64,000 nt of DNA from Chloranthus sessilifolius (Eukaryota > Streptophyta > Magnoliopsida > Chloranthales > Chloranthaceae). The notes under the pieces were generated by a model, which did not search any database, was not told the origin of the DNA, and worked only from the letters and a program-made list of their open reading frames with translations. Numbering within the stretch: position 1 is the first letter of the stretch; each line of letters opens with the position of its first letter. A program made the translations under genes and the position numbers. This document shows positions 1-8,963 of this stretch, piece by piece. The stretch lies in contig CM037596.1 in the NCBI GenBank assembly GCA_021018995.1, positions 69,047,367 through 69,111,366 of the forward strand. Reading direction: 5' to 3'.

Positions 1-1140
1 TTTACGGGGAATGCCTTTACAAGCGGTCCTACAATAACATCTTGCTCAGGTGCCTTATTGAAAGTGAAGCGATCAACATCATGAAGGAGATTCACGAGGG
101 GGTATGCGGCACCCACGTCAATGGTCACATGCTTGCTAAGAAAATTCTGCGGTAGGGATACTTTTGGACCACTATGGAATCGGATTTCTGCAAACACGTT
201 CAGAAATGCTACAAGTGTCAGGAGCACTCCATTCTGATACACGCTCTTGTCATTGATCTTTATAGCATGACCACTCCTTGGCCATTTACTACCTGGGGCC
301 TTGACGTCGTCAGAATGATTAATCTAAAAGCATCAAGTGGACATCGGTTCATCCTCTTTGCCATTGAGTACTTTACTAAGTTGGTAGAAGCGGCATCCTA
401 CGCCAACATCACGACCGGTCACGTCAAGAAATTTCTCAAGAATAATATTGTGTGCTGATTTGGAGCACCCAGGGATATCATCATGAACAACAGCATAAAC
501 TTTGCAAATAAGCATATCCGGGACTTTTGCGAGCAATACAAGATCAAGCACTATCGTTCGTCCCCTTATCGGCCTAAAACTAATAAAGCTGTGGAAGCTG
601 CAAATAAGACAGTCGTCCGCATCCTCAAAAAAATGGTCATAACTTACCAAGATTGGAGAGAAATACTATCATATTCTTTGTGGGCCTACAGAACATCGAT
701 TAGTACCGCTACAGGGGCAACGCCATTCTCCCTTGTGTATGGAATCGAGGCCGTCCTACTTGTAAAAGTTGAAGTACCCTCGCTCCGAATCCTCATGGAA
801 TCAGGCTTACCCAAAGCAGAGAGAGATCCCGCTTTGAACAATTGAACTTAATGGATGAGAAAAGGCTCCTAGCCTTGTGCCACACTCAAATTTACCAGGG
901 GCAAATTGCTCGCGCTTACAATAAATGTGTCCGTGGTCGAGATCTGAAGGTGAGAGACACCGTGCTGAAGAAGATCTTCCCATCCCTCCACGCTGATCCG
1001 AGAGGAAAGTTCAAGCCAAATTGGGAGGGACCATACGTCGTCAAGGAAGTACTGCTGGGATATGCCATCCGCCTCGCACCATGGATAGAGATCACTTTCC
1101 AGAGCCCATCAATGCTGGATATGTTCGACGGTTCTACTCA
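1..1140 (+). pseudogene. Ogre-A integrase remains
   Basis: Fossil integrase end of pol. The first 230 bases encode a zinc-binding HHCC region (GHMLAKK, then CYKCQEHS). Next comes the catalytic core (RFILFAIEYFTKLVEA, then HYRSSPYRPKTNKAVEAANK around the glutamate-bearing helix), then the C-terminal domain with VEVPSLRILMESGLP and GPYVVKEVLLGYAIRLA. In the family, integrase joins the cDNA copy to host DNA. The same segments are recognisable in Ogre-B (minus strand, 10851-12010), which makes the lineage call secure. Broken by several changes and presumed inactive. Confidence 0.88.
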
Positions 1141-1162
1141 TAGGTCTATCGCGATAAGGTAA

Positions 1163-2165
1163 GTATTGCTGAAACAGATACGTGGGTGCTTAAGAACCAC
1201 CCAAAATAGGCCATCATTCCAAGCACAATAGTCAAAAAGCATCTCTAAAAATGATGATATCTTTGGTGACCCCATTTGAGCCTGGGCCTTTCTTTCAATA
1301 AACTCCTTCCTTGAAAAAGAAAAAGTGTGTATATATACAAAGAAAAAAAAGAGATGAAGTAGAATTGCTATAAAAAAAAATCGAAAAAGCAAAACCTCAG
1401 AAAGAGATTGTCTGAAATAAGAAAAAAGAGAAAAGAAGAATCATGGGGCATGTATAGTAAAATCCCCCAAGGAAGAAAATATGCTGTAAAAAATTGAAAG
1501 CGCATCAAGGAAACCTTTTTAGCCCAGCATACCTTCAAATCCTAACCTAACCTATGGCCAAGCTACACCCTAAAGAAAGCCCTCTTTTTAGGTTCACAAG
1601 CAGTCATAGTATCTATCAAGTCAACATGAGCCGAGTTGTGAGATGACACTAGAATCCCATCTAGCCGGCTATAACAGAATCGACGTCTATGTCACGACTT
1701 TTGAAAAAATAATAAAAGAAAAAAATAAAAAATAAAAATACAACCTCAAAGCAAGACGGACGTAGTGAAAACCCGAAAGGGCACTACGGATAAAAACAAC
1801 GAGCTTGTACGGACCAAGTGAAAACTCGAAAGGGCACTTGGGGTAAGAGAGCTAAACCCATGAATGTGGTGAAAAACCGAAAGGGCACCACGAGTAAAAG
1901 GAGGGCAAAAACGGGCACGACGAACGAGCGTTATGAGCAAAAGAGTTTTAAAAGAAAAAAAATTAAAGAAGAAAGGTTTGAAAAGATTGATGATATTGAT
2001 GATTGAGGATCCTTTTGGTCACTCTCCCTGCTACCCATTTCTGGCTAGGCCACTGATGTTAGCTCAAATTGGGCCTCGACCAGAATTGTCTTTGTGAAAC
2101 TGCTTCGTTGAACGTATGACCCGAGGTAAAGAGAATAAGGTTTAACTCAATCCAAAGGGATTGAT
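1163..2165 (+). other. Ogre-A 3' noncoding region, first half
   Basis: No gene. After the pol end the sequence is A-rich noncoding DNA shared with Ogre-C and Ogre-B, including the conserved blocks CCCAGCATACCTTCAAATCC (1527-1546) and GTCAACATGAGCCGAG. It continues with a hairpin array at 1761-1892. The lysine-rich open frame at 1818-2006 overlaps that array and is not believable as a gene. Confidence 0.8.
1761..1892 (+). repeat. 3' noncoding hairpin array, three units (Ogre-A)
   Basis: Three units share a 14-base centre of the form AAAACCCGAAAGGG. Each is flanked by a stem that differs between units but stays complementary: CGTAGTG/CACTACG (1761-1767 with 1782-1788), CCAAGTG/CACTTGG (1814-1820 with 1835-1841) and GTGGTG/CACCAC (1866-1871 with 1886-1891). 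Spacing is about 52 bases. Ogre-C has four related units at 49368-49547. Confidence 0.85.
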
Positions 2166-2170
2166 GTTCT
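2166..2170. repeat. Target-site duplication, left copy (GTTCT)
   Basis: GTTCT stands directly before the Tat-D LTR start (TGTAGACACC at 2171) and again directly after the Tat-D LTR end (22660-22664). Five bases is the usual duplication for Ty3/gypsy integration. It also marks the point where Ogre-A sequence stops and resumes. Confidence 0.9.
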
Positions 2171-2250
2171 TGTAGACACCCCCATTTTTCCCTCTCGGGA
2201 TATAGAATTTTATTCGGTCAACCTTTGGCCTTTAAACCCTGATATGGGAA

Positions 2251-2387
2251 CCATGCACTGAAACAATAGTACATGGCTGAACACAGGCTGAAACAATAGC
2301 TCTGTGGCTCAGATCCCAACGTAGGGAGACTATATACTGAAACAATAGTATATAGTCGGAATGCAGACTAAAACAATAGTCTTGCAT
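2251..2387 (+). repeat. Four-hairpin array with common loop GAAACAAT
   Basis: Four successive inverted repeats enclose the same 8-base loop. Unit 3 is perfect: GACTATATACT (2328-2338), loop GAAACAAT, AGTATATAGTC (2347-2357). Unit 1 is CCATGCACT/AGTACATGG (2251-2276, one mismatch). Unit 2 is CACAGGCT/AGCTCTGTG (2282-2306, one bulged T). Unit 4 is ATGCAGACT/AGTCTTGCAT with loop AAAACAAT (2361-2387, one bulged T). Stems differ completely between units yet remain complementary. The array lies in the U3 part of the LTR, upstream of the TATA box. Confidence 0.9.
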
Positions 2388-2849
2388 TTCAGACTAATGA
2401 CTAGACCCGGACAACCCTGAATTAAGCGCTTGAAACCTCACACGTAATTTGATTGCACGCTAGACCACAAACGCGTAATCAGTCCCCCTTTCAGGCCAAA
2501 CTTCCTTTATCAGACCATCTTGAGACTCAATCACATGCCTAAAAGCAGACGCGCAATGGGATTGAGTGCTCCACCACCAGAACGCAATTGGCATACGGCT
2601 GACCTAGCCTCACAGTCCTTGACCCCTAAGTTTCCTCGATTAAATGCTTATGAAGAAATGCTTAATTGAATTGTGCATGTACTACCAAGCGCACAATTAG
2701 CCCTAATGCTATTAGGATTAGGAAACTCGCTGAGCAAGTCAGCCGGTCGCTCACTGAGTCGGTGACCGACTCAAAGCGATTAAGTGCCAGGAAACTGGCG
2801 CGTAATTCATTTAAACGCCTAGAAAATGGTGCGTAATTGAAGGAAAACC

Positions 2850-2857
2850 TATAAAAG
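2850..2857 (+). promoter_or_regulatory. TATA box of Tat-D LTR
   Basis: TATAAAAG within the LTR, about 680 bases from its start. Transcription would begin roughly 30 bases downstream, near 2880-2890. Inferred from sequence only. Confidence 0.55.
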
Positions 2858-3639
2858 ATATTTTTTTTAATTCGATAGACACAACACAAGAGAGAACGAA
2901 ATTTTTTTAGGATTTCGAAACCAAAGAACTCCGAGGACAAACCCATAGAGCAACCTAGTCATGATTTCGAAATTCAAGCTTCGAATCTTCGATATTTCTC
3001 TCCGCAGCCCCGACCCTAGGTAATAATTTAATTTTTAGTTTTTGACCATAATTTCTAGCCTATAGATTTAGGAATTTTCTGTCCGAGACTGTAGCACCCT
3101 TTTCAGACCGCAAATATTTTATATCTGGTTCTAATTCTCTGAATTCGGAACCAGTCCTTAATTCGACGGTCTAATTCACCGACCCTAGGCCTTAATTCTA
3201 TTCTAAAACCTCAATTTACAGTCTTATCATTAATCTCTGGTTCTAATCCTTCGATTCATAACTAGTCCTTAATCATACGGTCTGATTTTCTGATTTCAGA
3301 CCCGAATTCAGTCCTAAAAATTAAAAATTTAATTTTAATTCCTCAATTTAATACTTCTAAAAATCCTAAATATAATTTCAGTTTTTATAATTCTAGTTCT
3401 TAGTTTAATTCATAATTATTATTTTGAAATCAATTCCGAAAAATCTAAAAATATTATTTTACAGTCCAAGACCCAATTTATCTTTGATCTTAGCCATCCG
3501 ATTTGCCCAAGGGAGCTTACGGAGGGTACTCGGGAACGAGGCCAATCCTTCTTACCATAGCGGGCCTAAAACCCCTTCCTTTTTAGGAATTTTAGAATTA
3601 ATTAATCACTTTTTCTAATTTTTTTTAGTATAATTAATT

Positions 3640-4109
3640 AGTAGATTTATTTTATTTCAGCATAATTAAATAGTCGAGTTCATTAGACTTTAGTATGATT
3701 GATTAATTTCTTCAAATCAGATTTTAATTGGTTAATTCCTTGCTTTAATTAGAGTTAAGTATGATTAATTTTATTGCTTCAATTAGATTTTTAGTATAGT
3801 TAATTCCTCACTTTAATTAGAACTTTAATAGAATTAGTTTCTTTATTTTAATTAGATCTTTAATAAAATCAGTTTATTTATTTTAATTAGATTTTAATAA
3901 AATTAATTCCTTTGCTTAAATTAGAGTTTCAGTAAAATTAGTTTTCTACTCTGATTAGAATTCTAGTAGGACTGTTAGACTTGCTTAATTAGAATTCCAG
4001 TACAACTAGCATACTTGCTTAATTAGAATTCTATTACAATTAGCATGCTTGAATTAATTAGAGTTTCATCAAGACTATTACATGTGCACTCCTAGTACAA
4101 TTAGGAAAC
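3640..4109 (+). repeat. AT-rich degenerate tandem repeat in Tat-D LTR
   Basis: A run of loosely repeated units about 35-45 bases long, built around TTAATTAGA followed by AGTAnAATTAG-like sequence (for example 3984-4070). It falls within the downstream part of the LTR and codes for nothing. Confidence 0.6.
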
Positions 4110-4618
4110 CTGATCATAATTAGACTTCTAATGGAATTAGGGGACTAAAATTAATTGGACTTCTAGGAGTACGAGGACACTTAATCAACTAGACTCCTGA
4201 TAGAACTAGAATATTAAATTAAATAAACTACAATAGATCACCACATAGCCAAACTCACAATTGAATCAGGGAAGTCTAAACTGACCAGAACTATAACTAT
4301 AAAGGGAAATAAAAGGGAAATTAAACTATCTAAATTAAGGAAAAGACTGCTGCTGACGTTTGCAGGCGGACGATTCAGTATAGAAGTAACCCATACCCGC
4401 TCTTAAGCGTGATCATTGACGTGTTGTAATGTCGATAAATATTTGCAGCTGGCGATTACAACAAACTAGGAATCTTCCTAGAAAACTCCTTTATTATTAT
4501 TATTTATTTTTACCTCAACTACTCCAAACGCCACATCGCTATAGTCCATTTGACAGAATTGGAGCCACTGATTCAACGGGGACCAAGAGGAACCCAGAAA
4601 AAGTGTGCACCAATAGAC

Positions 4619-4636
4619 TGGCGATTGCAATGGGAC
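4619..4636 (+). other. Tat-D primer binding site
   Basis: TGGCGATTGCAATGGGAC begins 3 bases after the LTR end. It has the same TGGCGA start as the sites of Ogre-B and Ogre-C (TGGCGACTCTGCTGGGGA in Ogre-C). From memory, Ogre/Tat elements use an arginine tRNA primer; the tRNA itself was not checked. Confidence 0.65.
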
Positions 4637-5339
4637 ACTTTTGCAAACTTTTTTTTAGATAGTTAGTGTCCGTCCTATTTCCCTATTGTTCTTCCCATCG
4701 TGTCGTTTAGTTCCCCTTTTATATATATATGAGCCTTCGTCAAAGACTCGAGATGTTTAGTATATGAAGAATAAGTTTAGGAGACCCACCATTGTGGGGA
4801 TATCATGACAACCCCATATACGGAGAAGATCCACTTTACAATTCTAGCCCATGACAACCTGAGATTAACATCGCTGGCGAGCAAGAAAATCCCTTCTCTA
4901 CCCCACACACTGGTAATAATCATAGTGGGAGAGATGATAACAACAGACAAAACCTTACAGCTCAACAAATCGTAGAACTTAGTATCCAAAGAATATAGAG
5001 AGGAGATGATGACTCCGAAGAATTGCTTCAAGGGCTGGCCACTGCATACGAAACCATTAGGTCGCGAAAATTTTCAGAAGAACAAGAGTGACAAGAGAGG
5101 CCACCTCTTACCCCGAGCATGGTGTCAGCCTGCGCCACCCCATTGAGATAACCTGTCCACACATTCTTCAACGATGATCCCTTAGACAAGGTTTGCTCAC
5201 AGGTTGCTCCAAGAGATAGCACCATTAAAATCGAAGATCTCCCTAAAATGCTCGATGAGTACATGGCTAAGAGAGAGCGTCCCGGTCACTTATTCGGATT
5301 CGACAAATTTTGCTGAGACGTTGAGTTTAATTTACCAAT
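4637..5339 (+). other. Tat-D leader
   Basis: Noncoding leader between primer site and gag. It contains a TATATATATATG stretch at 4719-4730 and no recognisable gene. Confidence 0.6.
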
Positions 5340-6420
5340 AGGATTTAAGTCACCAAACTTTACCAAATATAATGGCACTGGAAATCCGAATCATCACTTG
5401 GCCCTCTTTTGTAATGATTGCCGACCCATACGTGATAATCAAAGACTTCTCATTCACTATTTCCAATGCTCATTAGAAGGAGAAGCTTTAGATTGGTCTG
5501 CAGGACTCCCACTTTATAAGATAGAAACCTTCGATGAATTAGTCGACCGATTCCTAGACCAATACAAACACTTGATCCAAGAGACAGTCAGTCTTAATGA
5601 TCTAATGGCAGCTAAACAAGGACCCGATGAAGAATTTATCGACTTCATCGCTAGATGGAGAAAACCCGCTGTTAGAATTGACACTTCAATAAAGAGAAGG
5701 ATTCGGTGGATATTATCATCGATAACACTAGGGAACCGTTAAAGAGTGCACTTATCATAAGTGATTGCCTCGACTTCACTGCACTCCACTCTCGAGCATC
5801 CCGACCAGCGCGACATATTAAAGACGAAGATCTTGCATTATCCATAGTCACGTCAAAAGTAGGCTCTTCCAATGAATCAAAATTGAAAAATAATAAGAAA
5901 GCCTTAGGAACTGAGCAAGTTAACACTGTTGTCAACTAAGGACAAAACTCTAGTAATGAGAACTTTCAACCACGAAACTTCGGACAAAACCAAAATCAAC
6001 AACGGTATACCAACCAAAATTACGGTGCTAGTCAGCAAAGATACGCGAACCAAAATCAAGGCCATAATAAAAATCAAGGCCAATACCAAAATAGAAACCA
6101 ATACCCTAACGCCTACCAGAATCAAAATACGACACAGAATCGACCGGCCCACGTGCCGAATTATAATAACGTACCCCCACTGTAGAACTTTAATCCAGCC
6201 AGAGGCCCCTACCAACCAAGGCGAGAACACTATCTCCCTTTACTGGATACAATTCCTAACATCTTTCGTCTCCTTCACACTCATAATCTCCTCCGATTCT
6301 CGTAAGAAAAACCTCACCCATGGTCGACAAATCTAGACTACAGTAAATACTGCACCTTCCATCGATACGCGGGAAACAATCTAGAGGACTGTTGGGTCCT
6401 CAGGGAAGTAATCTATGATA
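5340..6420 (+). pseudogene. Tat-D gag remains (capsid and zinc knuckle)
   Basis: Fossil gag. The capsid-type retrotransposon gag domain is visible at about 5360-5680: KYNGTGNPNHHLALF, then HYFQCSLEGEALDWSAG, a variant of the usual F..SL.G.A..W motif, then FDELVDRFLDQY and LNDLMAAKQGPDEEFIDF. An asparagine- and glutamine-rich stretch follows (5900-6180). A CCHC-like segment lies around 6349-6394 (CTFHRYAGNNLEDC). Gag would form the particle that packages the RNA. The same capsid motifs occur in Ogre-C at 42183-43103. Broken in a few places. Confidence 0.8.
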
Positions 6421-7210
6421 TGAATGATCAAAGTCAGATCGATTGGGAAGCAATTAGAAATCCCAACCCTAATAATAACCAACCCCAACAAAATTTAGAA
6501 ATCGTTAACAACCCCATGCCCAACCACAACCAAGCAACACCGGCTCAGGTCACTATTGTAGATCTCTCCAGTCGATTCCCCTTCCAACCCTCTACCTTAA
6601 TCACTCGCATTCATCCCTCTACTGCTTCTACCACACTAGAAAGAGATCCTTCGCCCCCACACCCCTCGGCCTTGATCACTCGAATCCCCCTGTCGAGTCC
6701 ACCTCCTTATCCAAAATTCACTCAGATACGAGTCCATTCCTTTAGGGCTAAGAGATCGTTCCTCCGTAGTCACCCACCGGAGACTTCAACCCCTCCAAAT
6801 CCTGAACCAACACCATTACCGCTCTCTTTGTCTGATTCTGAACTTGAGTATGGAGATCACGTTCTCCAAACTGTAGCACAAATCGCTGCATGGGTAGAAA
6901 GTGTCACCCCATAAACTCCAATCTAAGAAAATAAAACAACAACTAAACTTTCGCTCAACCCAAAAGAAAGTGAACCAGAAGAACATCCTGACCCGTGCGA
7001 GACGCTAGTCCTTGCTTTCATAGAGGAGGAAGATTACACAAAGTACCTACCACCTTGGAGCGGCACCATTCAGGTACGCATTCCGACCTTGAATTTCACC
7101 CATTTTATGAATACATCAGCATCAAGCCATGCCGGGTTCGATCAACAACCGACTTGCCCGATTCTCAAATCAGGAACAAATTATCCACCTCCGTCTTTCC
7201 CTCAGAATAA
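6420..7210 (+). pseudogene. Tat-D proline/serine-rich gag-pro linker
   Basis: Open stretches rich in proline, serine and threonine between the zinc knuckle and the protease. They match the low-complexity linkers that Ogre-B and Ogre-C have at the same place. No domain is recognised. The acidic end (LSDSELEYGDHVLQTVAQI) resembles nothing I can name. Confidence 0.5.
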
Positions 7211-7244
7211 TGATTTCATGAACACATAACCACCAGAGGGGAGC

Positions 7245-8240
7245 GTGAGAGAAAGAGAGGTTAATTTGCCTTCCCCACCTCACATCATCCCTCCACCATT
7301 TCCTGCACCTCAACCGTTCCAACCACCCGCACTCAAGGCCCATCGGTCAGGTAAAGAAACTGCGCTCGAGCCAAGACAAGAATACGATCTGTTGCGGCAC
7401 CTCCAGAAGATCCTGACCCAGATATCCATACTAGAACTCATAAAGAAATCACCTGATCATCACCAGTTGTTGATAAGGACACTTGAGAACACACAAGTAG
7501 ACGAGGACACGACCCTAGATGAGCTTCATCAAATCGCCTCGATCATGGTGCAACCTCATCAAATCGCCTCGATCATGGTGCAACCTCCAGTTCTTACATT
7601 CACAGACATAGACATGTCTAAAGAGTCACTCTGTGGGAGTGCATACCCCATATACCTTATGATCATCATTAGAGTCACTCCGTGGGAGTGCCTAAAGAGT
7701 CACTCCATAGGAGTGCGGCCCCCATGCCTAAAGAGTCACTCAGTACCACATGCCCTCGTCGATACGGGAGAAGGACTTAACATCTGCCCTCTCACCATAT
7801 TAAAGACTCTCGAATATACAAAGCAGGATGTTAGGCCCTTCGCACTGTCACTCATAGCTTATGATGGGTCGCATTGCTTTGTTAAAGGAACTATCAAGCT
7901 ACAGGTTCACCTCGGACCTATAACAAAAGACGTTACCTTCCATATTTTTGATTATGCTAGTACATACAATCTCATTTTAGGAAGAAAATTACTGGAGTCA
8001 GTGAAGGCTGTCGCATCTACATACCATCAATGCATCAAATTCCCATACGAGGACTCCATCGTTCATATATACGCTGTTGCACCCCTGCAGGAGATGGATA
8101 CTGATTACGCGGCGAACATACCAACCACACACGATTTTGTATTAAACACAGGCCACATTCAAAATACCCAAATCCCTGATGAGGTGACCGTTGCGGAAGT
8201 CTGCCCCCCTGCCAATCTTAGTTCTCCCCCAACGCGTTAA
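7245..8240 (+). CDS. Tat-D retropepsin-like protease frame
   Basis: Open frame of 331 codons in which the downstream half is an aspartic protease of the retrotransposon type. It carries ALVDTGEGLNICP (catalytic DTG), then VKGTIKLQVHLGP, and TYNLILGRKLLE, which corresponds to the conserved ILGR..L motif. In the family this enzyme cuts the Gag-Pol polyprotein. The upstream part is proline-rich linker and includes two local repeat blocks (7546-7605 and 7616-7743). The matching Ogre frames are at 14953-15801 (minus) and 44459-45055. Confidence 0.8.
   Translation: MREREVNLPSPPHIIPPPFPAPQPFQPPALKAHRSGKETALEPRQEYDLLRHLQKILTQISILELIKKSPDHHQLLIRTLENTQVDEDTTLDELHQIASIMVQPHQIASIMVQPPVLTFTDIDMSKESLCGSAYPIYLMIIIRVTPWECLKSHSIGVRPPCLKSHSVPHALVDTGEGLNICPLTILKTLEYTKQDVRPFALSLIAYDGSHCFVKGTIKLQVHLGPITKDVTFHIFDYASTYNLILGRKLLESVKAVASTYHQCIKFPYEDSIVHIYAVAPLQEMDTDYAANIPTTHDFVLNTGHIQNTQIPDEVTVAEVCPPANLSSPPTR
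7546..7605 (+). repeat. 30-base in-frame tandem duplication
   Basis: A 30-base unit encoding HQIASIMVQP is present twice in direct succession within the protease frame of Tat-D, so ten residues are repeated exactly. Confidence 0.85.
7616..7743 (+). repeat. Short palindromic repeats (CACTCC...GGAGTG)
   Basis: AGAGTCACTC occurs four times (about 7623, 7671, 7697 and 7731). Three of these continue into a complementary arm, giving CACTC(C/T)-3 bases-GGAGTG palindromes. They lie inside the protease frame just before the catalytic motif and look like locally amplified hairpins. Confidence 0.8.
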
Positions 8241-8246
8241 CAAGAG

Positions 8247-8963
8247 TTGATGAGGAGAGAGGTCGGACCAGACCTCGCCAAACTTTATGTCATTAACCCT
8301 ACTATGACGAAAGGGTGGGATCTTATGTACCAACTCGGATACATCCCCTACACCGGACTCAGTAAGAATAAGCAAGGCCGTGTAGGACTTGTCATCCTAA
8401 TGAAAATATGTAAACACATATGGTTAGGTTATCAATCGGACCGCCCGCAAGCCAAATTATTCCCTACCTCACCAAAATGGTCTCTATATGACCACTTCGT
8501 CTATGGGACCACTGAGAAAATGAATATACCAAAGCATAAGGAAGTGTCCTTCACTAGATCCCAAGAAGTGGAAATTGAGCAAATAACTAAAGCGTTTAAC
8601 GATTTAACCAATTTAAATGACGATATTGATAAATTGCTCGAAGGAGTCAAGCCCATGTTTGACACTGAGGTATTCACAGGAGTGAGGAGAGAAGATCCTC
8701 TAGAAACTGAGCCACAATTAGAAGATTGGGAATCCACTGACAACGAAGGCTTTCACATAGCAGCCTTACAAGATGACGAAGAGCACCTGCCCTCAAATTG
8801 GGAAGAGGATGACACCCTGCAAGAGAATCTTAACCAGTATAGCATCCGCCTCGGCCTTGGCCTTGGAGGGTGGGAATGCTCGTGGGACTCTCCTTGTATT
8901 GCCTACCCATACCAACCCCTCTGTAGGGCATGCATCAACATATTAGAATGCTTCACTAGTTAG
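8247..8963 (+). CDS. Tat-D G-patch-like and acidic linker frame
   Basis: Open frame of 238 codons after the protease. Residues about 20-45 read MTKGWDLMYQLGYIPYTGLS followed by KNKQGR, which has the spaced glycines of a G-patch. Ogre-B and Ogre-C carry clearer versions at the same place. The rest is rich in aspartate and glutamate (for example TEPQLEDWESTDNEGF) and resembles the acidic linker that precedes reverse transcriptase in Tat elements. G-patches are known as nucleic-acid-associated modules; a role here is inference. Confidence 0.6.
   Translation: MMRREVGPDLAKLYVINPTMTKGWDLMYQLGYIPYTGLSKNKQGRVGLVILMKICKHIWLGYQSDRPQAKLFPTSPKWSLYDHFVYGTTEKMNIPKHKEVSFTRSQEVEIEQITKAFNDLTNLNDDIDKLLEGVKPMFDTEVFTGVRREDPLETEPQLEDWESTDNEGFHIAALQDDEEHLPSNWEEDDTLQENLNQYSIRLGLGLGGWECSWDSPCIAYPYQPLCRACINILECFTS

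Larger units (their letters stand above)
1..2170 (+). mobile_element. Ogre-A, left part (Ty3/gypsy, Tat/Ogre lineage)
   Basis: Left visible part of an Ogre-lineage LTR retrotransposon that enters the window already within pol. It holds integrase remains, then a long 3' noncoding stretch whose blocks align by eye with Ogre-C (48720-49750) and, on the other strand, with Ogre-B (10301-10860). It stops where Tat-D begins and resumes at 22660 with matching Ogre 3' sequence, so this is one element split by an insertion. Coding parts are broken in several places. Family assignment is confident; the 5' end lies outside the window. Confidence 0.9.
2171..4615 (+). repeat. Tat-D 5' LTR
   Basis: Starts TGTAGACACC just after the target duplication and ends 3 bases before a primer binding site. 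Its last 506 bases (4110-4615) match 22154-22659 nearly base for base and at equal length, which fixes the LTR end. Features inside are a hairpin array near the start (2251-2387), a TATA box at 2850 and a very AT-rich degenerate repeat (3640-4109). At 2445 bases it is much longer than the Ogre LTRs here, although it shares their first eleven bases. Confidence 0.9.

Noticed and set aside
1818-2006. Lysine/arginine-rich open frame on plus strand
   Set aside because: It lies across the noncoding hairpin array and A-rich 3' sequence; no relative in Ogre-C in the same frame.
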